This document shows positions 35,099 to 47,101 of a stretch of DNA of 64,000 bases, piece by piece (position 1 is the stretch's first letter; each line of letters opens with the position of its first letter). Origin of the DNA: Membranipora membranacea (taxonomy: Eukaryota; Bryozoa; Gymnolaemata; Cheilostomatida; Membraniporidae); the NCBI GenBank assembly GCA_914767715.1, contig OU612069.1, forward strand, positions 21,513,387-21,577,386, in the 5' to 3' direction. Made by a program: the position numbers and the translations under genes. Below the pieces are notes generated by a model, which was not told the DNA's origin, searched no databases, and was given only the letters and a program-made list of their open reading frames with translations.

Positions 35099-38000
35099 AT
35101 GATGGCGATGAGGACTGAAGTTCTTGGTATTTTGGTAAGTGAAATATAATGCAGTGTTTTTAAATTATAATCAGGATGGTTGAACAAGAGGCTTGGCTTA
35201 GACATATTACATGCATCAAAATTGAAAAATAAGGCAAGACGGACATATTAAATTGTGTTGTTCACATTATCTTTCATCTGACTATGATACCATAGTACAA
35301 AATCTGATTTTAACTTTATATCCTAACAAATTTATCTACACAAGTTTACTCAGACTAATGACAATGCCGACAATACTGGGCTTACATCAGACTTGTTGTA
35401 AATCAATATACAACCAAGCCCTCCATCATCACACTGTTGAGATAATAATTCCCTAATAGCAGTTGTCTCTTACTGGTATCCCATTCTGTCAGCCAGAGAA
35501 CTGTTGTGTATAATGAACCTTTGTATCAAGTACAATAGTGTAATGACAATTGCATCGACACTGATAATAAGCCCATACTTTTAATTATTTCAGCTGTTAA
35601 CCCTTGTGGTCACTACTACTACGGGACAGGTGACAACCTTCTGTAAGGATCTTAACACTCCACATCTACCTCCAGTTGGAATTATCTCCCAGGCTGGATA
35701 CGGAGCACCTTGTAGGAATCGTCCCTGTCAGATTGGTATGACCTGCTGTCTGAACTCTCGAAGGAAACCCGTCTGTGAAGGTAGGTTTAGTCATAAAACA
35801 AAATACTAATAAATTGTTTCAATTAAGCCAAGTACAGCAGCAATCTATGTAGAGACATTATCATTGACGATGTTTCCAGGTCTCTGAGATTCAATGTGGT
35901 AGGTCTAGGCTTGTTACAACCAGTGGAATTCCTAGTAAGTTGCTTTGAGCTCATGACTTCTCTGAAAACTTTAATGAATTTCTTTATTTTCATGCCCACA
36001 CCCTTTCCCTGAATAAGTCACCATTAAGAAAAAAGGTCGTTCAATTCTATCAAACCCAAAGTTTATGAAGATGAATATATTTTATTACAAGTTTTTTCAC
36101 ACAATGTTCAAACTGCATGCTCATATGTTTGATTGTTTGTTTAGCTTAATACTTTCTTTTCAGAGATGTTAACAGAAAAAATTCCGGAATTTTTTCTGTT
36201 AACATCTCTGAAAAGAAAGTATTAAGTTAAACAAACAATCAAACATATGAGCATGCAGTTTGAACATTGTGTGAAAAAACTTGAGAACGGTCATGGGTGA
36301 TCTCCATCATCCTTACAATACTGAAATGTAAATATTTTTCCCTTTCTTACTTCAGATATCGATGAATGTACTAGCAATATGTTGAATGACTGTGAACAGA
36401 ATTGTCAGAATGAAAATGGAACCTACAGCTGTTCGTGTGATAAAAACTTCCGTCTCCTCGATGACCGAGAATCTTGTGAAAGTAAGTAATAAACTTTGGT
36501 ACAACTTCTAATAAAACCATTAATACTAGGCTCTAATATTGGAAACTAATGGTAGGGGAGGCAAAAATCTTTGAATGCAGCTGTAAGCACGATTACCGAT
36601 TGATATTACACAACAATTAGCTCATATATTACTGAAATGCTAGATAAAGGAATCTGACTCAAGACTTGGATAAAAAACAAAAGTCGTTCAATGTTCACAA
36701 CGTAATTCTGTTTGCGATTCTTATTAAATCAATAATCATATTTTTGTTACAGCGATTATAAACCCTATTGGATCAGACTGTGATGAGGCGATATGCTCTG
36801 GACACGGTTCATGCTTAGAGGAGATAAGTGGTGATGTTATCTGTATCTGTGATAATGGCTGGTCCAGCAGTAACTGTAGTCAGAATATAGATGATTGCAC
36901 TGAGGGTATATGTTCTAATGGTGGTACTTGTACTGATCAGGAGGACGGGTTTATCTGCTCATGTCATCCTGCCTGGACAGGCTCCACATGTGGAGAAGGT
37001 AACACAATATCATCATCATAGACTTTGACCCTGTTATAGTATTGCATCCATGGTTAAATTAGGGATATAACAGGATTATATCTTATTACAAGTCGAGAAC
37101 ACAGTATATAAAATTTAATAGCAACTGCCAAAAAGTGATCTTGTACAAAGGTGATCCAAGTATAAACAATATGGAGGTAGATGAAGATTTTGTTGACCTA
37201 ATGAACTCATACTAATTTCATTATCTTCCTCTGTGCAAGTGATTTCGCTTATGTCTATTTCATTTATGTCTCAATGAACAAGGCAGGACCAATGAAGTGG
37301 AAAAAAATTATGTTGTCCCAAAGTGTACATGTTTCATTCAATAATTCAATATTACCCACTTTATTATAGATGTCACAGAATGTAATGACACAGTTTGCGG
37401 GGACAATGGACTCTGTATCGAGAGAGTAGGAGGTGGTTTTGTTTGTCGTTGTGATCCAGGTGTAGGAGGAGACAACTGCGATCAGGATATAATAGATGAA
37501 TGTTTGTCTGATCCGTGTAAGAACAATGGAGTCTGTACTGATGGTGTGAACAACTTCACTTGTATCTGTAAAGCTGCATGGACGGGTGACTCATGTGAAA
37601 CATGTAAGTTAATAATATCATAGCTGTTCATCATAGGAGAAGGAGGCGGCTCAGTTGGTTAGAGCGCCATCTTCAACACACAAGTGTTGAAGGTCATGGG
37701 TTCGATGCCAATGCAGTCCATCTTCTACCGAGGATTGGTTGGCCCCCCAGGTGTGTTACGGTCTGCCTGCGAACAGAGAGCAAATTGGCGCAGATATTGA
37801 GGCCTTTCCAATAAGGCACTAATATTTTGCCGCCCATGCTTCGGGATGGCCGAGTGATAAGACACCTGATTTTAATCAACCCGCTTAGATCCGGCAGGTG
37901 TATGATACAATACAAAAAAATCTTCAAGCTGAGGTAGCACCTCCCCCCCCCCTAGTTTGTATCATTCTGTAGGGCAAAATCAAGGGAAAAATGCAATCAA

Positions 38001-41000
38001 AATTTGATCCTGTTTCTTTGTCTCCATATTTTCGAATGTTTGTTAAGAAATTAATTTCAGTTACAAAATGAATGGATGGTGCAAATGATGCTGGGAAAAA
38101 AATTGGTTGATAAAAACTTCACCTGATCTGAATACCTTAAAAAACTCACTTGCAAAAAATTCCTCTGCAAATAATCTAATGCCTTTTACATTGTAGATAC
38201 GAACTGTCTGTTACGAAAGTATTATGCAAATCCATTCTCAGGAACCTGCCTGCGGTTTGTTGCCACAGAAGGAGGAGTAAATTGGACTGCAGCTGCTGAT
38301 GATTGTGCTGCTAGATCAGAATCTCTGGCCGTGTTCCCAAATCAGGAGGAGGTAGACTGGCTTGGGGGATTCATGGCAAATAACTCCTACAAAGAATGTA
38401 AGTTCAATATCTAGAATTTTAAAGATTGTGGGATATTTCTCAGAGACAATTAATTTTGACAAACCATCGTCTCAATGTCCAGCCTTAAAAACAATAGTAT
38501 CACAGGACCAAGACAATTTAAAATCAAAATTTGCTGATTGAGCTTACGAAAACATGCATAGCGTAGGACAAAATCTAAGCGCTGACTGATGACCGTGCAC
38601 GAGTTCATATCAAACATCTAAATGACTGGTAGTCTTGAGACAGTTTTAGTTTTCGTTCATAGCTTTTGGTTGGTACACAGAAAAATTTTAGAATCAGAAT
38701 TACTCTAGCTCATAATCAAATGGCATAATAGCATCAAATAAAAGTGATATTGATTCCAAGCTAGTTCCCCCACTTCACCCTTCACAATCAATCAAATAAG
38801 TATCATATTTTCATTTTCATCTTCTGCCAGTTTCAAAAGATAGTTGATTATTTCAGAGTTTCAAATCACAGCTGGCTGTTCTTCAATTAGCAGGTAATTT
38901 TAGCGTCAAAATAATTCATTGCAAGGGTGAAGTAGGGGAACTATCTCAGAATCGAATCAACGCTAATTTCTTTCTGTGTGTGGTTCAAAAACGCAGACAT
39001 ATCCAGCGGTATCTACTTAATAATTCTGGAACACTTTGACAAGCAATATAAAGTCAGGCAGCTAGTTTGCAGTGACTACGCTATGTTTTTACAAAATCCA
39101 CAGCACTTCTGGTGTGAGAAATTCGCTTCCTCAGTCAGTGCCTATCTAGGATGTAAATGTTGGGTGCAAATTTAACAAGTAAAATAAGCAACCACCTCCA
39201 GTTATTTTAATAACTGATATAAATTAGATCAAATTAGTTCTAGCGGTGTCATAAGGTTTTGGATTTGTCTTTAGCTTAACCCGAATTCTCTTTGCACACC
39301 ATTTGGTATCACCTAGAAAATGACACATTGCAGCCCCAAAAGTTGCATATAATAAAACATTTTGTTATTATGGCACATATTTGGCATCTGTGTTCACAGG
39401 TCATCTGTGGTGATAACCATTCATGGTCAGGTCTTCTAGTCATGACAGGAAACCAGTTCAATCCAGTTCAGGAGGACTTTAATGGCCTCACACTTCTAGG
39501 ATGTATCCTAGTTTCTAGGATGCATCACATTCCCAGAAAAAGTATCTAGTGCACTTTGCGTCCCTCTATAGTTACTTATTTAACATCAACTTACTACATC
39601 AACGATGATGATCCTTTTAGCATGGTTGTTGTTCCTCCTGGGTTTACCTAGTTATGCCGATCCCTCGGTCCTGATTAATCTTTTCCTGGACTAGCACTAG
39701 ACCCTTAGCATCAACACCATGATCTTTTGGTCACTTCTCAAAAGTTTTCAAAGCTTTTGCTTCGTATAAAGAAAATTTAATTTCTGGAAACAGGAACAAA
39801 CTTTTTGGTTATAGTAATATAAATGCTATGTCCGCATATTGCGAGATCACTAGGATCATTCCCTAGAATAAAGCATGTGAACGTATTCTAGAGCCAACAT
39901 AGGTGAGAAAGTTGAAAAATAAATGTTTCCATCCTTAACCGGTCAAAAGAGTTATGAAAAGAAGAGTACATTGCCAGGATCTATGATGCCTGTGTAAATG
40001 TGACTTTGTTTGCAAAATTGGAAGTCCTCGTCTCCAGAATCAAACAAAAATTTATGACTCGGAATGAGAATCGAAATATTTGCCATTGGTGCTCTGCTGT
40101 CAGTACTGATTGCTTTGTTCACATAACTGATGGCCTTTTGATTGTCCTAGCACTGCTCATATTGCGGTCTGAGTCTGAATGAAGTCTGTGTGAATTAAAT
40201 ACCGCTTATTATATTCAGGAGATATCCAACTAAAGGGCAATTCATCTCTCAATTTTTAATACTTGTCAATCAATTTTTTCTGAAGTCTCTCTTCATACTG
40301 AAGAAAAATGTATGCTCTGTTTTTTTCAGGATTCGGCTTGCATGTCTTATTTTGTGACCTAGTGAAATTTAAAAATACTGTAGGTGACATCAGATCAATC
40401 ATTGTGTATTGAGTCTATAAAAATGCCTTGTTGGAGAATGAACAAACTAATTAAAAGAAGTGAGGGTAAAAGTGTGTCCAAATTTTCATTCACACTACAT
40501 TATTCAGACCAGTCTACAATAAAATCACCTGACAAGGTTGTTGGCTATTTAAGTAATTTTGTTGAAAGTATAGTTGACAATTGATCAAATTCTTGTGTCA
40601 AAAGACTCATACAGACTCATAAAGACTCATACACAAGCGTGAGAAAAAGACTCACTGCAATATCGAAAATATCAGCTCCATTGAATGTTACACAATGGGA
40701 ATTCCAAGGTCACCTATTGGATATAACTAAACCTCCACCACATTTTACTAGCTGTCTGTCTTTTTTCTTTGAAATGTAACCTGTTAAAAAACAACAAAAA
40801 AACAATTGGTCTTCAAAAACTGGTCCAATAATAGGTTTCATAGAACACAGTTTGATTGGCAAATCATCAACATATCTACAAGAAGACTAACCTAAAAGGA
40901 TAATGACGACGGATGTTGTTAGAAATGTCACAAGTGATGCATGGGACATGTCTTACAGCACTCTAATCCTAAACACCATTGGTGTTGGTGCTGTAAGACA

Positions 41001-41908
41001 CGTCCAATACAGCACCTGCCACACATCTCAAAACACCTAAGGGTTGGATTAGAATAAGTACCTAGAAGATGTGTTAGCATTTAACTTGGGCTGCAACAAG
41101 AAACCCTCTACTATGAATTTTTCATAATACTGGCTACTGCCCATACAGAACGACTTTTTCTGAAATGGAGTCTTTAATAGTTTGGCTGGGTTCTCGGCAC
41201 ATAATGGATAAAAAAGCAATCACTTTTCAGTACCTCCTGTTCTCCTTTCAAGCTTCCTTGATTTCACTCCACGTCGGCTTTGACAAACACTTTTCCAAAA
41301 CAAATTTGCCAACTAAGTTTAAATTGATTGAAGTTGGAATTCATCGACCACAAACTTCCAGACTTGCAGTAGTTCGAGGAAGTGTCAGTTTGGTATCTTG
41401 ACAACAGGCAGAATCATTCAGAATTTGCATGGACTACTACATACAATAAGTTTCAGTACTTTGTCAGAAAATTTATTAAGCCATTCCTGCACTTGTCTGT
41501 GTAGTGGTAATTTAGGTCTGGATAACAGATCCTAAGTCAGATATTTTTTTCTTCTAATAATTTATTGCTTTTTTCTTTTATCACAGGATAGATATAGCTT
41601 GTAGCATAATCTAGTAGCATTATTTACTAACATGGAAACCATCGGTTTACTAAATACTTTGTGATGATTTGACTGTTCCAGCCTGGCGTAATAATGAAGA
41701 TGAGTTTTGGATTGGGCTTGTCGAAGATACAGAAGGTTGGAAGTGGACTGGAAGAGTAGACGATACATTTGATGAGTCCTTTTGGGATTATAGTGAGCCC
41801 ACTGTGGATGAAGTAAAATGTGGTTTCGCATACTCAGGGTATACTGGCTTCTACGGTGGTATATGTTCTCTCTCATACAATTATATCTGTGAGATGACTT
41901 ATAACTAG
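35099..41908 (+). CDS. Secreted Cys-rich module, five EGF repeats and C-type-lectin-like domain (7 coding exons)
   Basis: Predicted extracellular recognition or adhesion protein of 418 residues. Exons 35099-35134, 35594-35780, 36356-36481, 36753-36998, 37370-37603, 38197-38397 and 41682-41908 join in phase. Residues 1-23 are a signal peptide with core VLGILLLTLVV. Residues about 29-74 form a Cys-rich module around PCRNRPCQIGMTCC. A calcium-binding-type EGF follows (about 76-114, beginning DIDEC), then four more EGFs (about 126-155, 158-190, 202-234, 240-270), for example CSNGGTC and CKNNGVC. The C-type-lectin-like fold is about 279-417: the first half has CLRF and CAARSESLAVF, the second half FWIGLVED and YICEM, with the intron between. 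The usual WND calcium motif is not seen and EPN is replaced by EPT, so calcium-dependent sugar binding is doubtful. There is no transmembrane segment. Several ATGs stand at the start (MMAM); the first is used. Confidence 0.9.
36088..36283. repeat. 196-bp near-perfect palindrome in intron 2 of the EGF/lectin gene
   Basis: Symmetric about 36185/36186 (attcc|ggaat). The ends are caagttttttcacac and gtgtgaaaaaacttg. One mismatch was noticed (agcttaat against attaagtt). It has no loop, so the transcript of this intron could form a hairpin of about 98 base pairs. Confidence 0.95.
37636..37880 (+). mobile_element. tRNA-derived SINE, family 1, copy c (in intron 5 of the EGF/lectin gene)
   Basis: Head ggcggctcagttggttagag (A-box-like) and catgggttcgatgcc (B-box-like); body ttggttggccccccaggtgt, then gcttcgggatggccg; tail gattttaatcaaccc. 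It is the longest-preserved member with the copy at 8931. Confidence 0.85.
38741..38965. repeat. Inverted repeat in intron 6 of the EGF/lectin gene
   Basis: The left gattccaagctagttccccc with acttcaccctt is mirrored by aagggtgaagtaggggaact and agaatcgaatc. Arms are about 45 bases with several mismatches. Probably a decayed MITE. Confidence 0.55.
39481..39573 (+). repeat. Dispersed repeat, copy 1
   Basis: Contains atggcctcac, ctaggatgtatcctagtttc, taggatgcatcac and cttgcgtccctct-like sequence (ctttgcgtccctct). The same order occurs at 46811-46900. The family is unidentified. Confidence 0.6.
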
Positions 41909-43587
41909 ATGCAACTGATGATTGTCACTGTTATTTGATGGTTATATATATACTGTATGATCCAGCATATAATTATTATGGTCACAAATCAATAATCACT
42001 TTTGGAATACAGTCTACTTTGAAGCAGTATAATGATTTTTTCTGGTCATTTCACAAATTAAGTTTCATTTCAATAGACAAACAGCTTTCTGACCATAAAA
42101 TTAGACTTTAAATCTTTTACCGTTTTCATACAAACAACTATCTGACAATAATTTGACACTTTCAACTTTTCATTGTTTCAATACGAACAGCTTCCTGACA
42201 ATAAATTTACAGTTTAAATCTCTTATTGTTTTTTGCAAACAGCTTTCTCACAATAAAATCACAATTTAAATCTCTTATCATTTTTATTACACAATCAGCT
42301 ATCTGACCATAAATTCGTACTTTAAATCTTATACAATTTTAATTCAAACAACTTTCTGACAAATTCACCATTTTAATCTCTCATTGTTTAATACAAACAA
42401 CTTTCTGACAACAAATGGCATGTAATAATCTGCTCACTTGGCTTCATAACTTAATCATCTACAGCTGACACACTACACTTGACATGCAATAATAAATAAT
42501 GAGTTTGATATACTTATGATCATGTGTTTCCACAAAATATCTCAAAAAAACGAAAGCATTGATTGTCTAGCTCACGTTTTTTTTAAAACGGCCACATTGT
42601 ATGTAGGCTCCACTCAAAAGTCCGCAGCATTTCTTTCACGCAAGGAATTGAGGCATATTTTGGCCCTGTATATTTTGTTTGTTTTGCTTATTGTGCCAAC
42701 GATGAAGTTCAATAAAGCTGAGTCAATGTGTTCAAGTGTTAGGCTTAGGTGGCCTACTGATATGGTGTTAAAAGCTGATAAAAAACCACAGATAGACAGC
42801 TGAGTAGTCTGCCTGAGCTTTAACAATTTGAAGGCATTCAGACAACACGCACTCACACTCAGGCGAACGGTGTACGGCTTCAATTTTTTATTCTATGTAT
42901 TTAATAATTTGCTTCCTCTGGCACAATAAGAACAACATCATTCTAAGGATGAAGATTGCTGCCAAAAAATGTTTATCAAATTCAATGGATTTTGTAACAG
43001 CAGTTGTAAGCTACATATCAGCTCCTTCAGTTGATTGATGATGATATTATTGTGCTAATACAAGTCATTCAAATAGCTGACTGCATATAAGTTCGTCACA
43101 TTGATAACTCTGATCATATAACATTACTTTTGATCTTAAATTAATTATATCTAAATCCATATTTTACCCGTAGACAGACTTGTGTCCATAGAAACTATCA
43201 AAGGGCAGTTGTCTATTTTTTATTACATTTGCAAGAATCAACCAATTTATGGCCCGTCTGGCAACACAATAATTATTCACTGTGATCCCATTGTTTCAAA
43301 CAGGCTTCAGCAAATACTATTTGGACTGTCTACACAAGTCGTAATTTATTATGAAGTGAATTAAAAGTCCTGGAAAAATGATCAAATAAAGTAATAAATG
43401 TGACCAAACAAAGATTTGATTTGAGAAGAGTTGAAATTGAACCAAAAGGATCATTGCCGTCCATTATGGTTGGGAGGCCAGTCTGTCTGTTCAAACTGTT
43501 TAAAGATCAGCTGTTTTAATTAATAAACAAAATATCATGTCAGGATGCAAATAAAACGTTGGTGTTGTCTGTCTCACAAACCCATGG
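41909..43587. other. 3' flank of the EGF/lectin gene with a tandem array
   Basis: No gene seen. The first part is likely 3' untranslated sequence. A 54-bp tandem array lies at 42079-42410. The frames at 42516-42883 show no domain. Confidence 0.5.
42079..42410. repeat. ~54-bp tandem repeat, about seven degenerate copies
   Basis: Each unit has caaacagctttctgac or a variant, then ataaa, then tttaaatctcttat. The ctgac landmark falls at about 42087, 42140, 42193, 42247, 42302, 42355 and 42404. It lies just after the EGF/lectin stop codon and may be transcribed in its 3' untranslated region. Confidence 0.7.
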
Positions 43588-43700
43588 TTACTCTCTCTCT
43601 ATATTACAGACCTCACCAGTGTATACCTGGAGACATTCACACTCCTTATTAATATCGCAAGTTCCTCTGTTCAGACAATCCACTTGAAGCCCACTTTGAA
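43588..43700 (-). CDS. Terminal exon encoding an EGF-like repeat (partial gene)
   Basis: On the minus strand, acceptor cttacag precedes a 36-codon frame that ends at a TAA. It encodes one EGF-like unit: VDCLNRGTCDINKECEC, then a final Cys in TGEVCN. It enters in phase 1, so it needs an upstream exon. The signal-peptide exon at 47606-47776 lies upstream on the same strand but ends in phase 0. At least one further exon would be needed to join them, and none was found with confidence. It is probably the 3' end of a small secreted protein. Confidence 0.45.
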
Positions 43701-43998
43701 CTGTAAGCAAAACATAACAACATGGTTATAAGGGAAGTTGCATATTAAGAAGTACAAACAAGTTCTGCAGGATCTTATTATATGGCTGTAATATTTCCCA
43801 GCCGTGTCTATAAGGCAGGATACTTATTTTTATGCATTTCATTGACTGTCTTTATCATTGATTTCCATTGAGAGTCAAAAACATGACGGGGAAAAAAGGA
43901 AAAAAACGGCTTATCATTAAAACAAAATTTTTGTCAGTAGATAAAAAAAATTTGAGCTTTATCTACATGTTGTTAGTCAAAGGAGGATTTTGGGCTGA

Positions 43999-45168
43999 TG
44001 GTATTAAATATGATAAGTGGAACCTCAAAAAATAAAGTTTTTGGTACAAAAAAGATTTTTTTCTGCCCTGATAACACCTCCCTTGTCTTGGCAATCAGTC
44101 CCAAGACAAGACAAATAATCCTAGGTCAACTGAATAAAAAATTGCCCTCCCTCAACCAACTAAGGACAACTTATTGGTAAGGAAAACTTAGAACTACTGT
44201 TCTCAGCCAATGATAGGCTTTCTTAGAACTACTGTTCTCAGCCAATGATAGGCTTCTTAGAACTACTGTTCTCAGCCAATGATAGGTTTTCTTAGAACTG
44301 CTGTTCACAGCTACTCACATATTCTTTCTTTCAATCTACATCCGGTCACCACGCCGGTCTTGAAAGAAAACAAGTCTGTCAAATTTATTTAATCTAGAGT
44401 CAACTCTGTCAACTTACCATGCCAGCTACACACTCAAAACTAGCCGCAGCTACTAACCAGGTTTTTAATGCATATTGAGAACATACTGGAACTGGAAGAA
44501 AGTATTCTCATTGATTTGATAGTGAAGACTGGCTAGAAAAACTTTCAAATTCAATTCAGATTGAATCTATTCATCATTATGATAATAATGTAGGCAGTGA
44601 ACTAGCTCATTGATGATCACTCAACCAAGAGTGATTCAACCAAGGAGTACCTTGTTACTCCTTGATGCAACGCCATTATATCCAAGGGATTCCATTATAA
44701 GATTTTTGGTCCTGAGATGACTTGACTGGTCAGAGTTATGTTACCAATTGATGGAGAGTGGAGTCACCTCCCTGGTAACGTAGTTACTACATATTGGTGG
44801 TTATTCCCCTTGTAGTCAAATTCATATTGAATTCACACGGAAAGTCCACACTTGCGCCTGTCTCTAAAAAAGTTACTCTCAAAAATATGTATTTCTAAGA
44901 CACCTTTTCAGAAAAAAAAAATAAATAAAATAAATAAAAAAATTTAAATAAATTCAAAAAAATTGAGAATAGAAAAATGACTTAAATAAGATAAATAAAA
45001 GACTCCTTGCACAACATACGCTGGGAGCAGCCAAACTATTACAGTTAAAGATAAAATTGGTAAGTTCTACCAGGGAGTAATGCTGTTGCTGGCTTGCTGT
45101 TGCTGGCTTGCTGTTGTTTGCTTGCTGGGGCTCGCTATTAAATATGATAAGTGGAACCTCAAAAAATT
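43999..45168. repeat. ~1.1 kb region bounded by a 33-bp direct repeat
   Basis: The tract attaaatatgataagtgga with acctcaaaaaat occurs at about 44003 and again at about 45137, same orientation. Between them lie a 35-bp tandem array (44187-44320) and a ttgctggcttgctg tandem (45082-45125). No reverse transcriptase or transposase is visible, so it could be a solo-element remnant or a local duplication. Confidence 0.4.
44187..44320. repeat. 34-35-bp tandem repeat, four copies
   Basis: Unit cttagaactactgttctcag with ccaatgatagg; starts at 44187, 44222, 44256 and 44291. The first three are nearly identical; the fourth diverges after ctgttcacag. Confidence 0.9.
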
Positions 45169-45996
45169 ATTTTCTGTTTTTTGTTGTTCTGTGAAGTTTT
45201 AACTTTTTGGAGGGAGCTATAATAAGAATAGCTAGTACATCTTCCCAGCAAAGGCTGCAAGTGCAGGATCAGATGTGTTCGCAGATGGTTTATAGCTTGC
45301 TATTCATAATTTATTAATTCAACCATCATAAAACTCTTCATCAGGACTTCATCAATAAAACTATGTTGACGCAGATAACATATAGTATCAATTGAGAACA
45401 TTAACCTCACGCTGTGATATTTTTGTGAAAGGTTATACTGGTATTCAATTTGTTAATATCTGCCATTGTAAACATAACTGTAAACATCATGGACAGCAGA
45501 ATTCATTTGAAACAATTTTCACCCCAAGCTAATTTTTCCAAGTTTTTCTGTGACCTAAGTTTCACCCTTTGCTCCTCGCTAGCTCTTGTTTTTGTTCTTG
45601 TTTTTACCAATTGTCATGCCCATTTGTCAAAAAAGTCCATTACCAAACCCCATAAATGCCCTGACTTGTGGGTTTTCCGAGAGGATTACCTTGCTCTGTC
45701 CGGTGCAAAAAGATAAATCTGCCGCATAATTATAATCAATACGCCTTTCTGGTCAACAGGGCGGTCACCTGTATGGTTTAACTTTATGTCCGAATCATCA
45801 TGTTTCACAATACTAATAAATAACTTTATGGATTTACTTGACCATCTGCACCTAGTGGTACCTTGCATTTTCAGCTCGAATAAAATCCGCTTGCAATTTT
45901 TCTCCGCACAACACGTGTTTTAAAGCGGATTTTGGGTTATTTGAGAATGTTTTATAACCACTTTTTTCGAAGTAATTGATAGCAACATTTTTCTGG

Positions 45997-46004
45997 TATA
46001 AAAG
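45997..46004 (+). promoter_or_regulatory. TATA box with a possible first exon
   Basis: TATAAAAG followed, at the right distance, by a short segment (about 46028-46057) ending in cacag|gtatgt, a good donor. The ATG inside it does not stay open across the next candidate exon, so the segment would be 5' untranslated. It may serve the small candidate gene at 47102-49227. Confidence 0.4.
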
Positions 46005-46810
46005 CTGGAGTGGTAAACATGTTAAACCAGTTCACCCTGAGCCACAAACCAGCACAGGTATGTTAGCTGACTAATTTTTGGTATTTGTTCTATATTTTTG
46101 ACTTATATTTTTCCTTTTTCATTATTTTAAAAATGAGAGTCAACTCTAGTTTTTGCAAGTCTAAAGTGAATAAATTGAGTTCTAACTTTAACTTTAATGC
46201 TAATTTTCAAACGCTTGATCTAAAAGTTTAGTATTAATTAACTATGTTCATAGCACAAGCCATTGAGTCTGATCTTCACCCTATCTGGGTTTTAAACTTT
46301 GAAGTTTTTGCTGCAGTAAATCTTGACAACATGCTAATTCCAAATAATTTAGCTGTATAAAACAAAAGTACCTTATCAAATTTGTAATGCACAACCACTT
46401 TCAATATAACTTACTTGCCTGGATTTATAAAAATTATAGCATGCTTTGGGTTTAAATTTGCAACAGCGCATCAATCACTTCACATGGAACTCTAATCGCT
46501 GGTAGAATTTCAGAGTGCTAGGTATTCGTAATTTTCGGAGTTAGCTTGCTTGTTATTCTCTCGAGGGCAATGGCCAAGTCTTTTGGGGAATACGGAAGGC
46601 AAATTCTGTTTATTACACCATATTGCATAAAATTATATAAATTTAATTTCTAACTTGGATTAAAAAACTAACCATCACTTTTTCAACTATGCTTGCTCAA
46701 AAACTCAGTGACCGGTTGAGTAGGGTGTCAAAGTGCCATGGCAAATGGCTGATTAGTGCCTGTTTCAGTTTCTGGCAGCTTGCTGCACACTCACGATTAG
46801 GAGGTCAACC

Positions 46811-46900
46811 ATGGCCTCACCTCTAGGATGCATTCTAGTTTACTAGGATGTATCACCCTCTCAGTATGAGGACTCCGAGCAACTTGCGTCCCTCTTTAGG
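46811..46900 (+). repeat. Dispersed repeat, copy 2
   Basis: Matches 39481-39573: atggcctcac, ctaggatgcattctagttta, ctaggatgtatcac and acttgcgtccctct in the same order and orientation. The frame starting at 46848 is repeat sequence. Confidence 0.6.
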
Positions 46901-47101
46901 GGCAGCCCACCCTCTGTTTTGTCATAAACAGGGCTTAGGACACTTCTTAGGCTGCAGAGGAGATGACTCTGAGGAAGGGAATTCCCAGTACCTGAAATAT
47001 GATAGTGAAATATTAGAATTCAATCAGGTTTTAAAGAATCATTGATTAATTTTGAATTTGTATATATGGCAGTTTATTCAACAGCTCTATTTGGTTTGAA
47101 T

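Noticed and set aside
41562-41876. 104-codon minus-strand frame
   Set aside because: Antisense to the final C-type-lectin exon, which has a clear protein match and splice acceptor.
43999-45168. LTR retrotransposon bounded by direct repeats
   Set aside because: The repeats are only about 33 bases, and no TG...CA ends, primer site or gag/pol frame are visible.
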